Below, piece by piece: positions 8,462 through 17,342 of a stretch of 64,000 nucleotides of DNA. Positions within the stretch are counted from its first letter, which is position 1. Each line of letters starts with the position of its first letter. The stretch spans positions 21,851-85,850 of the forward strand of contig CAIQIQ010000110.1 of assembly GCA_903871935.1 (NCBI GenBank), written 5' to 3'. The notes beneath the pieces were generated by a model. The model was not told the origin of the DNA. It searched no databases and saw only the letters and a list, made by a program, of their open reading frames with translations. Source of the stretch: an uncultured Phycisphaerales bacterium. Lineage in GTDB: Bacteria; Planctomycetota; Phycisphaerae; Tepidisphaerales; Tepidisphaeraceae. Made by a program: the position numbers and the translations under genes.

Positions 8462-11356
8462 TTACCTGTTCAGCGAGACCTCGCATACCTGCCCGGTGGC
8501 AACATCTTTCACACGGACGGTCCAGCGGCCCTTGGCGTCGTTGAGGGCGAAGGAAATTCGCATAGAACCGCGGCCCTCGCGGAGAAGGACGTTGCCGCAG
8601 TAGTGTTCGGCGAGGGCGCCAGTTGGGGTGAGCACTTCGACGCGGGCTGCGCGGAGGACTTGGGAGGGCTGCGCGGAGATGGCGAGGTCCACAACGTTGG
8701 GATCAATTTGCTGCGGATTTACCTGGAGCGGCGGCAACTGGTCGCTGGAGAGCGTCAGGATCAGCGGCACATAGGGGTCGAGTTTGATGTCTTGGAGCTT
8801 CTGGAATTTGCCCAGGTATTTGCCGCTCAAGAGATCGTAGACGTGGCTTTCGCGGTCAAGATCGAGGGTCACCGTTTCGACCTTCTGGAAGGCCGAGTTG
8901 TCCTGGTACTTTTTGCGATTGGGACCTTCGCTGTTGCGCTGCATGGAACGGCCGACGCTCATGATGCGCACGCCAGATCCGAGGCCGAACGCATGGACCT
9001 CGGCGGCGGTCAGGGGCTGGCCATCGGTGGTGCGGACGCGCGCTGCGGGCTGCACCTTGGCGACGTCGAACAGGATCTTCTCGATGGGGGCGCGCATCTC
9101 GCGCTCCTGGCCAGGCTGCAGACGCAGACGGGAGTATATCATTATCGAGGTGTTGAGGTTGAAGGCGCGCTGGTTGTCCCAGAGACTGGCCAGTGCGGGC
9201 TGGTCGCGCCACTTGCCGTGCTCATCGGTCAGGCCGGCGGAGTTGTCCGCGATAACAATGCCGCCGGCGGCTACGAAGTCGCGGATGTGGGCGGCCTCAG
9301 TATCGGAGAGGGCGAATGTCTCGGGCAGGATCAGCACGTGGTACTTGGCGAGCCTGTTTTCGTTGATCACCTGTTCGTGCGAGATGAAATCGAACTGGAG
9401 GTTGCAGTCTTCCAGGAGACGGCACCAGCTGTTGCGCAGCAGGTTGCGGTATGAATCGCCGAACATGTCCCAACTCTCCAGGTCGATCCATTTCCGGCCG
9501 GTGGAGAGATACTGTCGCCACCAGGCGACTCGGATGGAGGGCTGTGAGTAGTAGAGGGCGATGCCGCTATTGTCGCTGGCGGAGGCGTAGAGGAGTTTGG
9601 CGAGGCCGGATTCGATCGTGCGGAGCGTTGGGCCGACGCTTTTGGCGCGCTGGGTGGGTGTGCCTGCGGGCTGGTCGAGGAACTTATTTGAGGGCTCATC
9701 ATTATCCCAGAAGATGATGCCCTTGTCGCCGTCGAGGAAGCGCGTCCAGATGTCCCAGACGGCCTGGTCGCCGGTGAACCACGAGGGGGTCATCTGGATG
9801 CAGCGCTGCGGATAGAGCGAGCGGATGATCTCGGGGGCGTTGCCGATGTTGTAGGGAACAATCAGATCGACGACCTGGCAGAGTTTGGCATAGTTATGGC
9901 CGCTGAAGACGCCGGGATCGTGTGTGCCGGTGAAGCCGAAGCGGCCGTCGGGATCGTACTTGCGGCCGATCTTGACGCCGCGAGCGAGGGCATCGGCCAG
10001 CGTCTGGTCCATGAACTCGCGGAAGTCGCACCACTGGGCGAGGTTCCAGCCGGACATGGCTTGGGGGTCTGGTTTGGTGAGATCAATGCCCAGACCGGCG
10101 GCCCATCTGTCGAAGGCCGCGTAGAACGTGACGATGTCCTGGAGGTCGGCAAACTGCGAGCCGTATCGACGATTAACGGAATCGACCTGGGCTTTGGCTT
10201 TGGCTTCTGGGGCGACCTGTTCGCCGGCCGAGCCGGCCGGGGTGGCGGTGGGATCGGTGCCTTCGATCCAGTTCTCGACGTACTTGACATCGATGGGCTT
10301 GTTGGTCAGGAGCGCAGTGTAGAGGTCGACGATCTTCTGGTACGTGGGGAAGGTGCTAAGGAACTGCTGCTTAACCTGAGGATCGGTGGGACTGGGGAAG
10401 GCGCGAGGGAGATAAACATTGCTCCAGAGCTGAGCGAACTGGCGGTAGGTGGTGGGCTGGAGGGAGCGAACGGCCGACCAGGAGGCGAGGGGGATTTGCC
10501 ATTCGCGGCTGATGGCGTCGAGGGTCTGGTAGCGGGCCTTGAGGAAGGAGACCCAGGCATCGCGAGATTCGAAGGTCCAGCAGAAGTCCATGGGGCCGCT
10601 CTGATCGCCCAGGCCGATTTCATCGGCCAGGTTGTAGAACATCGGGTGATTGTCGCGATGGACGGTGACGATCTTGCTGTAGTTTTCTTCGACCTTGGCA
10701 TAGGTGCCTTCCTGGTGGAAGCACATGCGCCGCCAGGTGGGGTAGTTGTCGCGCGGGTTGGCGGCGTAGGCCTGTTTGACGGCGTGCCAGTCGTAACGGG
10801 CCTTGTGATACCAGGCGTAGGTCTCCCAGCACATTTGGTCGACGTAAGAGTCGAAGCCGGCATCTTGAACGGGTTCGTTGGGATCATCGCGATAGACCAT
10901 GGAACCGTCGATGCCGAACTGGCGCAGGGTATCGTACATGCCGCCGCGCGGGTAGCTGGCCCAGACGAAGGCGTGATAATCATCCCAGGGCTTGGCGGGG
11001 AAGACGACGGCGAAGGATTGCGAGCGCAGGAGGCGATCACCTTCGAAGAGTTCAAGACTGGCTCGGCGTGAGATGGGGTTGTAGATTGGCAGTGAGTATC
11101 GCGCGCGGTCCTGGCCGGCGGCGATGGAGAGAGCGAGTTGGCCGCCGATGCGGCCGAAGGTGTCGCGCCAGAGCAGTGTCAGCGAGGTCGCCTGAGGGGC
11201 CTTGGCGTCGAGGAAGATCTCGCCGGCGGCGACTTCGTCGGGGACGACTTTGGCCGGCGCTGTCATACGGGTGACTTGTATCTGGGCCGGCAAAGGCGAG
11301 GGGATGAGCCAAATGGCGATAGCAGTCAGAGAGAGGAGGTAGGTGCGAATATGCAT
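8462..11356 (-). CDS. Secreted beta-galactosidase-like (GH42-type) glycoside hydrolase
   Basis: A 964-aa protein with a signal peptide (residues 1-25, cut after SPLPAQ). An N-terminal beta domain is followed by a probable TIM barrel at about 130-600, rich in Trp and Tyr (YHAFVWASYPRGGMYDTLRQ, FYNLADEIGLGD, RFGFTGTHDPG). A domain like the GH42 trimerisation (class I glutaminase-like) fold follows at about 650-760 (KYHVLILPETFALSDTEAAH). The E in ADEIG and the acidic FWDNDEP loop are candidate catalytic or sugar-binding residues, unproven. It probably hydrolyses a plant or algal polysaccharide outside the cytoplasm. Stretches of Tyr/Trp and the lack of a clean GH42 signature mean it could be a separate family. 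Confidence 0.75.
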   Translation of the reverse strand: MHIRTYLLSLTAIAIWLIPSPLPAQIQVTRMTAPAKVVPDEVAAGEIFLDAKAPQATSLTLLWRDTFGRIGGQLALSIAAGQDRARYSLPIYNPISRRASLELFEGDRLLRSQSFAVVFPAKPWDDYHAFVWASYPRGGMYDTLRQFGIDGSMVYRDDPNEPVQDAGFDSYVDQMCWETYAWYHKARYDWHAVKQAYAANPRDNYPTWRRMCFHQEGTYAKVEENYSKIVTVHRDNHPMFYNLADEIGLGDQSGPMDFCWTFESRDAWVSFLKARYQTLDAISREWQIPLASWSAVRSLQPTTYRQFAQLWSNVYLPRAFPSPTDPQVKQQFLSTFPTYQKIVDLYTALLTNKPIDVKYVENWIEGTDPTATPAGSAGEQVAPEAKAKAQVDSVNRRYGSQFADLQDIVTFYAAFDRWAAGLGIDLTKPDPQAMSGWNLAQWCDFREFMDQTLADALARGVKIGRKYDPDGRFGFTGTHDPGVFSGHNYAKLCQVVDLIVPYNIGNAPEIIRSLYPQRCIQMTPSWFTGDQAVWDIWTRFLDGDKGIIFWDNDEPSNKFLDQPAGTPTQRAKSVGPTLRTIESGLAKLLYASASDNSGIALYYSQPSIRVAWWRQYLSTGRKWIDLESWDMFGDSYRNLLRNSWCRLLEDCNLQFDFISHEQVINENRLAKYHVLILPETFALSDTEAAHIRDFVAAGGIVIADNSAGLTDEHGKWRDQPALASLWDNQRAFNLNTSIMIYSRLRLQPGQEREMRAPIEKILFDVAKVQPAARVRTTDGQPLTAAEVHAFGLGSGVRIMSVGRSMQRNSEGPNRKKYQDNSAFQKVETVTLDLDRESHVYDLLSGKYLGKFQKLQDIKLDPYVPLILTLSSDQLPPLQVNPQQIDPNVVDLAISAQPSQVLRAARVEVLTPTGALAEHYCGNVLLREGRGSMRISFALNDAKGRWTVRVKDVATGQVCEVSLNR

Positions 11357-11497
11357 GGCCGAATCTCCTTGGAAGAGACAGTGTCCTTCGCGGGCAACTT
11401 ATTCAAATGCAGTGAGGATGGCAATGTGGCGAGGGTGAGGATGCTCGGAGAACGCTGATTGAATAGGCGAGGATGCAAGCTAATATTGGGTCGCAGA

Positions 11498-12577
11498 ATG
11501 ACCACACAGTTGAGCTCTCGGGAACGGATCCTTCGTGCGATTGCCAGAAGATCGGACATCGATCGCGTGCCGCTGATTTTTCGGGCAGAGCCGCTATTGA
11601 TGCGGCATCTTCGGGAGGAATTGCATCTTGCAAACGATCTTGCTGTGAGCCGGCATTTCGGCGCGGACAGCATTCAGGTGGGAGTTGCCTTTCGGGCGGA
11701 TGCGACGCAGCCGGCAGATGAACAGGGGAGATTCACCGATTTGTTTGGGAATCGCTTCCAGTCGATAAAGGAAGGGGAATTGGAATCGTATGCGGTCATC
11801 GAGCCTGTGCTGGCGGGTGCGAGTGGTGTCGAAGATGTGAAGCGGGCTCGGTGGCCGGGCGCGAATGTGCTGGATATTGAGCAGTGCGTGACCAGGGCCA
11901 GGGAAGCTCACGAGAGCGGTTTGGCGGTCTATGGCGGGATTTGGGCGTCCATCTTTACCACCAGCCGGAATCTCATGGGCGAAGAGAACTTTCTGCTGGC
12001 TACGATCGATAAACCGGAACTGGTCGCGAGCGTCATCGATCGCCTGACGGAGGCCTATCTGGAGATGAACCGGGCCTACCTGGAGGCGACGCGCGGGCTG
12101 ATTGACGTTTATTACTTCGGCAGCGATCTGGGCACGCAACGATCCATGTTTGTGAGCCCCGACATGTGTCGCCAGTTCATCATCCCCGCCATCGCCCGCA
12201 TTGCACAGCAGGCGAAGGAATTTGACTTGCCTGTCATGTACCACACCTGTGGCGCGGTGGTCGACATTATCGATGATCTGATCGCCTGCGGCATCGATGC
12301 CCTGGATCCCGTTCAAGTTGGCGCACTAGGCATGGACCCCGCCCGTCTTGCCGCCAGTTTCAAGGGTCGAATCGCCTTCCACGGCGCAATCAGCACGCAA
12401 ACCACTCTGCCCAATGATTCCCCGGAGGAGGTCCGCCGCATCGTCCACCAGACCATGCGCACCCTTGGCCCCGCCGGTCTGGTCATCGGGCCCGACCAGG
12501 ACATGATCGGGCAGATCCCCCTGGCGAACATCCAGGCCATGTGCCAGGCCATTCGGGACTTCTGCCGATATCGGTGA
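11498..12577 (+). CDS. Uroporphyrinogen decarboxylase-like protein (paralogue 1)
   Basis: A 359-aa TIM-barrel protein of the URO-D/methylcobamide methyltransferase superfamily. It opens with the family hallmark SSRERILRAIARRSDIDRVP and carries YHTCGAVVDIIDDLIACGID, where HxCG matches the His-x-Cys zinc site of corrinoid methyltransferases such as MtaA. The third MtaA zinc ligand, a Cys near the C-terminus, is replaced by GPDQ. True HemE is unlikely because the porphyrin-binding signature is absent. It may move methyl groups or decarboxylate another substrate. ATG at 11498 precedes the conserved start by 5 residues. It faces away from the GH42-like gene. Confidence 0.82.
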   Translation: MTTQLSSRERILRAIARRSDIDRVPLIFRAEPLLMRHLREELHLANDLAVSRHFGADSIQVGVAFRADATQPADEQGRFTDLFGNRFQSIKEGELESYAVIEPVLAGASGVEDVKRARWPGANVLDIEQCVTRAREAHESGLAVYGGIWASIFTTSRNLMGEENFLLATIDKPELVASVIDRLTEAYLEMNRAYLEATRGLIDVYYFGSDLGTQRSMFVSPDMCRQFIIPAIARIAQQAKEFDLPVMYHTCGAVVDIIDDLIACGIDALDPVQVGALGMDPARLAASFKGRIAFHGAISTQTTLPNDSPEEVRRIVHQTMRTLGPAGLVIGPDQDMIGQIPLANIQAMCQAIRDFCRYR

Positions 12578-12683
12578 ATTACCCTACAGTAAACCCCCAA
12601 GCCGGCGCGACTTGCCCATCTTTGTCCTTGTTGGAGCCCGGATCGAGGCTATATTGTCCATGGTTCTTTGGAGACAGTTCGCG

Positions 12684-14042
12684 ATGCGTATTCGACCCCT
12701 GGCCACCGCAGTTCTGCTGGTATCGGTTTCGCCCCTGGCTTGCGCGACGGACTACGACGTTGGTTCTGGCTATGCGTACACAAGCTTGGGCTCCCTGCTT
12801 CCCTCGCTAAATGCCGGCGACATCGTGAACATTCACCCCGGGACCTATAACGAAATCGACACGATTTCGTGCAGCGGTACACCCTCTCAGCCGATCATCA
12901 TTCGCGGCGTGGGTACCAGCCGGCCGGTCTTCGATGCGCTAGGGCTCAACCCATCGGGCGCAGGATCGGTCCCGCGGGGCGTGTTCGAGATCCGTGGCGA
13001 CAACATCGTGATCCAGAACCTGGAGTTCAAGAATGGTGATAACGGCAGCAACGGCGCCGGCATCCGCATCCGCGAGGATCTCGTCAACAACTGCACGCTC
13101 ACCGGTATCAAGTCTTCCTATAACAACATGGGGATTCAGGGCGGCGTTCTGGCGGACGGGCACCTCGTGGTCCAGAATTCCGAGATCGGCTTCAATGGGA
13201 CCAGCAACTACAACGGTTTCTCGCACAATCTCTATCTGACCGGCGGGGGCTCAGCCACCATCGTGGGCAATTACATCCACGACTCCCTGTATGGTCAGAA
13301 CTTCAAGAGCCGCATGCACTATAACGAGTTGCTGTACAACTGGATCGCGGATTCCAACGAAGGGGAGGTTGGGATAGTTGATGACCCTACCTACACCAGT
13401 GTCGCCAACAGCAACGCACTGATGGTTGGCAACACGATCATCAGCAAGGTTGACCGCACCGGCAACCACATGAAGTACGTGAACTTTGGCGGCGATGGCA
13501 GTGCGGCCGAGCACAACGGAACCCTGTTTGCCTATAACAACACGATGATCGCCAACGACAACCGCATCAACTCCCTGTGGGTCAGTCCCACCAATGCGAC
13601 CAACAGCCTGATCGTCGCCTCGAACAACGTCTTCTACGACCCCACCGGCACGCCGCCCATTGTCAACTCCAGTTCGCCTTCCGGCACGATCACCGGCGCC
13701 AACAACTGGTGGCTTACCGGCAGTGCGACGGTACCGGGCCTCTTTGCCGGTACCCTGACGGGCACTGATCCTGGCTTCGCCAATTTCGCCGCCAAAGACT
13801 TTATCCCGCTGGCCGGTTCGCCCCTCGAGAACGCCGGCTCGAATGGCCTGACCTACGTCGATGGTGACGGCGTGACGCACTCGCTTTCGGTAGACTACGA
13901 GTACCTCCTTGGGCAAGGAATGGTTCTGCGTCCGGCCGACGGCGCGCTGGACATAGGGGCCTACGAGGTTCCCGAGCCAACTCTGCTGCCCGTACTGCTG
14001 GTTCTGGGCGGGATCGCGGCGGCCGGGCGAAGACGGCGGTAG
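12684..14042 (+). CDS. Secreted right-handed beta-helix protein with PEP-CTERM tail
   Basis: A 452-aa exported protein. A signal peptide (MRIRPLATAVLLVSVSPLAC) is followed by a parallel beta-helix of the pectate-lyase/DUF1565 type (LNAGDIVNIHPGTYNEIDTI, then repeats such as GIRIREDLVNNCTLTGI and GGGSATIVGNYIHDSLYG). The last 25 residues form a PEP-CTERM sorting tag: VPEP, a hydrophobic stretch, then RRRR. That tag directs processing by an exosortase, which is not encoded in this window. The protein may bind or cleave pectin-like polymers; no lyase catalytic set can be named. GGAG sits 10 nt before the ATG at 12684. Confidence 0.85.
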   Translation: MRIRPLATAVLLVSVSPLACATDYDVGSGYAYTSLGSLLPSLNAGDIVNIHPGTYNEIDTISCSGTPSQPIIIRGVGTSRPVFDALGLNPSGAGSVPRGVFEIRGDNIVIQNLEFKNGDNGSNGAGIRIREDLVNNCTLTGIKSSYNNMGIQGGVLADGHLVVQNSEIGFNGTSNYNGFSHNLYLTGGGSATIVGNYIHDSLYGQNFKSRMHYNELLYNWIADSNEGEVGIVDDPTYTSVANSNALMVGNTIISKVDRTGNHMKYVNFGGDGSAAEHNGTLFAYNNTMIANDNRINSLWVSPTNATNSLIVASNNVFYDPTGTPPIVNSSSPSGTITGANNWWLTGSATVPGLFAGTLTGTDPGFANFAAKDFIPLAGSPLENAGSNGLTYVDGDGVTHSLSVDYEYLLGQGMVLRPADGALDIGAYEVPEPTLLPVLLVLGGIAAAGRRRR

Positions 14043-14237
14043 CGGCGGGCACATGAGCCGGCAGAGGCTATACTCGCTGCGCTCTGACGTCCTGAATTGA
14101 TTGGAGCACTGCCGCGCTTGTGAAACTGACACATGGCCACCCCAAATGCACCTACCCCTTTATCTGCTCTGGATTTGCGTTCACGCAGGCTGTAGATTAT
14201 CGGTCGCGTACGCCAACACGGGACAGGAGACAACTCA

Positions 14238-15302
14238 TTGCTCCGCAAATGGCTTAACAGCCTCTTCAGTATGGACATGGGCATCGACTTGGGTACATGC
14301 AATACCCTGGTCTGTGTCAAAGGACAGGGCATAGTCCTCAATGAACCCTCGGTGGTGGCGGTACGCAAAGGCACAAATCAGGTTCTGATGACATCGTCGG
14401 GCCCTGCTGTGGGCAAAGCGGCGAAAGAGATGCTGGGCAAGACGCCGGGGTCGATCAGCGCCATTCGCCCCATGAAAGATGGCGTGATCAGTGATTTTGA
14501 GATCACTGAGGCGATGCTCTCGTACTTCATCCGCAAGGTGCATGGCGGCAAGCATTTCATCTCGCCTCGCGTGGTCATCGCCATTCCCTCGGGCATTACC
14601 GGCGTGGAAAAACGCGCGGTATATGTCTCAGCACAGAATGCCGGAGCTCGACGCGTGTATCTGCTGCTGGAACCGATGGCGGCCGCGATTGGCGCCGGGC
14701 TGCCGATTGCAGAGCCCGTTGCAAGCATGATTGTGGATGTGGGCGGCGGCACGACCGAGGTGGCGATTATCTCGCTGGCCGACATTTCCGTCAGCACATC
14801 CGTGCGTGTGGCCGGCGATGATTTTGACGCCGCGATCATGAACCATGTGCGCAAGACCTACAACATGGCGATCGGCGAGCAGACCGCCGAACGGATCAAG
14901 ATCGAGCTCGGGTCGGCCGCCCCGTTTGCGGAGAAAGAGCCATCGATGGAAGTGAAGGGGAGAGACCTCATCAGTGGGCTGCCGCGCAAGACGATCGTGA
15001 CGTCGGCGGAAATCCGCGAAGCGCTGCAGGAGCCGGTGGGACAGATTGTTGAGGCAGTGGTGAAGACCCTGGAAAAGGCCGATCCGGAACTGGCGGCCGA
15101 TCTTGTGGACAGCGGCATCACCATGGCTGGTGGATCAAGCCAGTTGCGGGGTCTGGATCAGGTGATCGCCAATGCAACGGGATTGCCGGTGAAGGTAGCC
15201 GATGACCCGCTGACCTGCGTGGCACGAGGCACGGCGATCTGCCTGGAGAACATCGAGGTGCTGAAGGAAGCGATGGAATCGGACGAAAATGAATTCAAAT
15301 GA
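14238..15302 (+). CDS. mreB: Rod-shape determining protein MreB (TTG start)
   Basis: A 354-aa bacterial actin homologue. Motifs are GIDLGTCNTLVCVKGQGIVL (phosphate 1), IVDVGGGTTEVAIISL (phosphate 2), and AGGSSQLRGL (adenosine). It polymerises under the membrane to guide cell-wall synthesis. The start is TTG at 14238, supported by AGGAG 8 nt upstream; the first in-frame ATG (14271) lies 11 codons inside. No mreC or mreD follows. The next gene is a Rieske protein on the same strand after 81 nt. MreB is present in Phycisphaerae but rare in Planctomycetia, which helps place the organism. Confidence 0.96.
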   Translation: MLRKWLNSLFSMDMGIDLGTCNTLVCVKGQGIVLNEPSVVAVRKGTNQVLMTSSGPAVGKAAKEMLGKTPGSISAIRPMKDGVISDFEITEAMLSYFIRKVHGGKHFISPRVVIAIPSGITGVEKRAVYVSAQNAGARRVYLLLEPMAAAIGAGLPIAEPVASMIVDVGGGTTEVAIISLADISVSTSVRVAGDDFDAAIMNHVRKTYNMAIGEQTAERIKIELGSAAPFAEKEPSMEVKGRDLISGLPRKTIVTSAEIREALQEPVGQIVEAVVKTLEKADPELAADLVDSGITMAGGSSQLRGLDQVIANATGLPVKVADDPLTCVARGTAICLENIEVLKEAMESDENEFK

Positions 15303-15383
15303 GCGGGGCGGAAGGGGCGCAAGGGGCGGAAGACGGATACGATCGTCTGGCGTTTTGTGCCGGCCTATACTACGGGACAGACT

Positions 15384-15842
15384 ATGAGCAACGAACTTTC
15401 ACGGCGGCAGATTATCCTTATGTCAGCACTGGCAGCGGCGGCATTCATACCGATTGGCAAAGCGCTGGGAGCGGTCGGAACTGAATCCTCGGTCGTCGAT
15501 GCCGGCCCTCTGGCTGACTACGCGAAAGATGGCGTGTTCGACCAATCGGCATCTCACGGATTCTTCGTCATTCGCAAAGATGGGAAGATCTTCGCCCAGT
15601 CATCGGTCTGCACGCACAGGCGCGGCCGGCTTACGCCCACGCCGGATGGCTTCTTCTGCAAGGCGCATAACTCGACCTTCGCGGCGGATGGAAAGGTGAC
15701 GCGGCCGCCCGCGAAGGCCGATCTGGTCCGCTATGCGGTGCGCAAAGACGACAAGAACCACCTGATCGTGGACACGAGCAAACGCATCGAGCATGCGCAG
15801 TTCGATGCACCCGATGCGCATGTCGAGGCGCCCTCAGCTTGA
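15384..15842 (+). CDS. Tat-exported Rieske [2Fe-2S] protein
   Basis: A 152-aa protein with a twin-arginine type leader (LSRRQIILMSALAAAAFIPI) and a Rieske fold. The cluster ligands are seen as CTH and CKAH, 11 residues apart (SVCTHRRGRLTP then FFCKAHNSTFAADGK). Rieske proteins pass electrons in cytochrome bc complexes or in oxygenases. Here the domain stands alone with no cytochrome b gene beside it, so the partner is unknown. The Tat leader implies a folded, cofactor-loaded export. Start ATG 15384 is chosen because the Tat motif immediately follows it; the open frame begins at 15357. Confidence 0.88.
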   Translation: MSNELSRRQIILMSALAAAAFIPIGKALGAVGTESSVVDAGPLADYAKDGVFDQSASHGFFVIRKDGKIFAQSSVCTHRRGRLTPTPDGFFCKAHNSTFAADGKVTRPPAKADLVRYAVRKDDKNHLIVDTSKRIEHAQFDAPDAHVEAPSA

Positions 15843-15937
15843 GGCAGCGTTTTCAAGACAAATCCCCGAAGCCCTAATAGGCAACGCGGCAACGCTAGCA
15901 GAGTCAGCCCGTGCCAAGGCGCGTGCAGGATCGGGCA

Positions 15938-16168
15938 TCAGACCAGTGCCGTCTGCGGTGACAGCGAACCTTCCTCAACAGCAACCTGATCGCCCAAAAG
16001 CAATGCGCGCGTCTGCGAACTCATCCCCACCAGATGGAACTCGACTTCGTAGGCAACGGTGGGGTGAAACCATGTGCTTCGTACCACGCCAACCTGTCCG
16101 CGATTCAGAGCCAGTTCCGGGATGTCCTGGATAAGCCGCACGTAATCATCAACTTGCGGTTTTCTCAT
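15938..16168 (-). CDS. Small DUF4926-like protein
   Basis: A 76-aa protein matching the DUF4926 pattern: VDDYVRLIQDIPELALNRGQ, then VGVVRSTWFHP, and EVEFHLVGMSSQT. Members are short basic beta-rich proteins of unknown role, often near addiction or stress genes. The reading frame stays open upstream to 16324, but that part is not homologous and overlaps the sucD end. I place the start at ATG 16168, with AAGGGA about 9 nt before it. It lies downstream of sucD on the same strand, with a 152-nt gap. Confidence 0.72.
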   Translation of the reverse strand: MRKPQVDDYVRLIQDIPELALNRGQVGVVRSTWFHPTVAYEVEFHLVGMSSQTRALLLGDQVAVEEGSLSPQTALV

Positions 16169-16302
16169 TGTGACTTCCCTTGTAAAGACAGCAACCACTT
16201 CGTTGCGGGCAACTCCACATCCCCGCGACGCGATGAGACTACACTTGCCTGCGTCCGTTAGGCAACCCTTAAATGCTCGCTTTTGTTTCGCTTCATGCGC
16301 AT

Positions 16303-16335
16303 GGCATCGCCCGGTTGAGTTCAACCGGCGATGCC
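16303..16335 (-). terminator. Hairpin straddling the sucD stop codon
   Basis: On the minus strand GGCATCGCCGGTTG pairs with CAACCGGGCGATGCC (one bulged C) across a short loop. The left arm is the last codons of sucD and includes part of its TGA. No T-tract follows, so it may be a 3'-end stabiliser, a weak terminator or a Rho-dependent pause rather than an intrinsic terminator. Confidence 0.5.
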
Positions 16336-17226
16336 GAGTGCCGCCGCGAGAGCACTCCCAAGTGCGGCGGGGCTGTCGCAGACCTTGGCTCCTGCCTCAC
16401 GCAGGGCACGGATCTTCGAGTCGGCGGTTCCTTCCGAACCGGAGATAATTGCCCCGGCGTGCCCCATTCGCCTGCCCGGCGGCGCGGTACGGCCGGCGAT
16501 GAAAGCGACCACAGGCTTACGCACGTTTGCCTGGATGAACCGTGCGGCGGCCTCTTCATCCGAGCCGCCAATCTCGCCGATCATAATGATGGAATCGGTT
16601 GCCGGGTCGTCATTGAACAGACGCAGCAGTTCGATGAAGTTCAGGCCTTTCACCGGGTCTCCGCCGATGCCGACGCAGGTTGTCTGGCCAATCCCGCGTT
16701 GCGTGCACTGCCATACTGCCTCATAGGTCAGCGTTCCGCTGCGCGAGATGATGCCGACCGTCTTGCCAGCCTTGGCCTTGCCCGGCGGGGTGTGGATGTA
16801 CCCGGGCATAATGCCAATCTTGCACGCGCCCGGCGTGATGATGCCCGGACAATTCGGCCCGATCAGGGTGGTATCGGGGTAGGCCTGGAGGAATGCCTTG
16901 GCCTTGACCATATCGAGTACGGGGATGCCTTCCGTGATGGCGACGACTGTTCTGATGCCTGCATCGGCCGCTTCCATGATCGCGTCGCCGGAGAATGGCG
17001 GGGGGACGAAGATCATTGTGGCGCTAGCGCCAGTGGACGCAACTGCCTCACGAACGGTGTTGAAAACCGGCAAACCGTTGGCATCCTTGGTTCCGCCTTT
17101 TCCGGGCGTGACGCCGCCGACCATCTTCGTGCCGTATTCCAGGCACGCTTTGGTATGGAAAGCACCGGCCGAGCCGGTAATGCCCTGACAGATCACGCGG
17201 GTTGCTGCATTCACTAGGATAGCCAT
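16321..17226 (-). CDS. sucD: Succinate-CoA ligase (ADP/GDP-forming) subunit alpha
   Basis: A 301-aa subunit carrying the CoA-binding Rossmann domain ([20 protein letters not shown]) and the phosphohistidine ligase domain. The active His is in [20 protein letters not shown], and [14 protein letters not shown] and [11 protein letters not shown] are diagnostic. It makes succinate and ATP or GTP from succinyl-CoA in the TCA cycle, in complex with SucC. No sucC lies next to it in this window: upstream is the divergent aminotransferase and downstream DUF4926. ATG 17226 fits the standard N-terminus [10 protein letters not shown]. Confidence 0.95.
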   Translation of the reverse strand: MAILVNAATRVICQGITGSAGAFHTKACLEYGTKMVGGVTPGKGGTKDANGLPVFNTVREAVASTGASATMIFVPPPFSGDAIMEAADAGIRTVVAITEGIPVLDMVKAKAFLQAYPDTTLIGPNCPGIITPGACKIGIMPGYIHTPPGKAKAGKTVGIISRSGTLTYEAVWQCTQRGIGQTTCVGIGGDPVKGLNFIELLRLFNDDPATDSIIMIGEIGGSDEEAAARFIQANVRKPVVAFIAGRTAPPGRRMGHAGAIISGSEGTADSKIRALREAGAKVCDSPAALGSALAAALGIAG

Positions 17227-17342
17227 GTTCGGCAACGGTATAACGTTCGCGGTCATATTTCAATTGAGCATTTCTGTTCTGAAGGCAATTGTGAGGTCGA
17301 TGATCGAGCGCCTTATGCTTCATCCTGAGCTACGATGCTTAA

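Noticed and set aside
9896..11071. A 391-codon plus-strand open frame
   Set aside because: Antisense to the GH42-like gene, which has a signal peptide and domain order that make sense.
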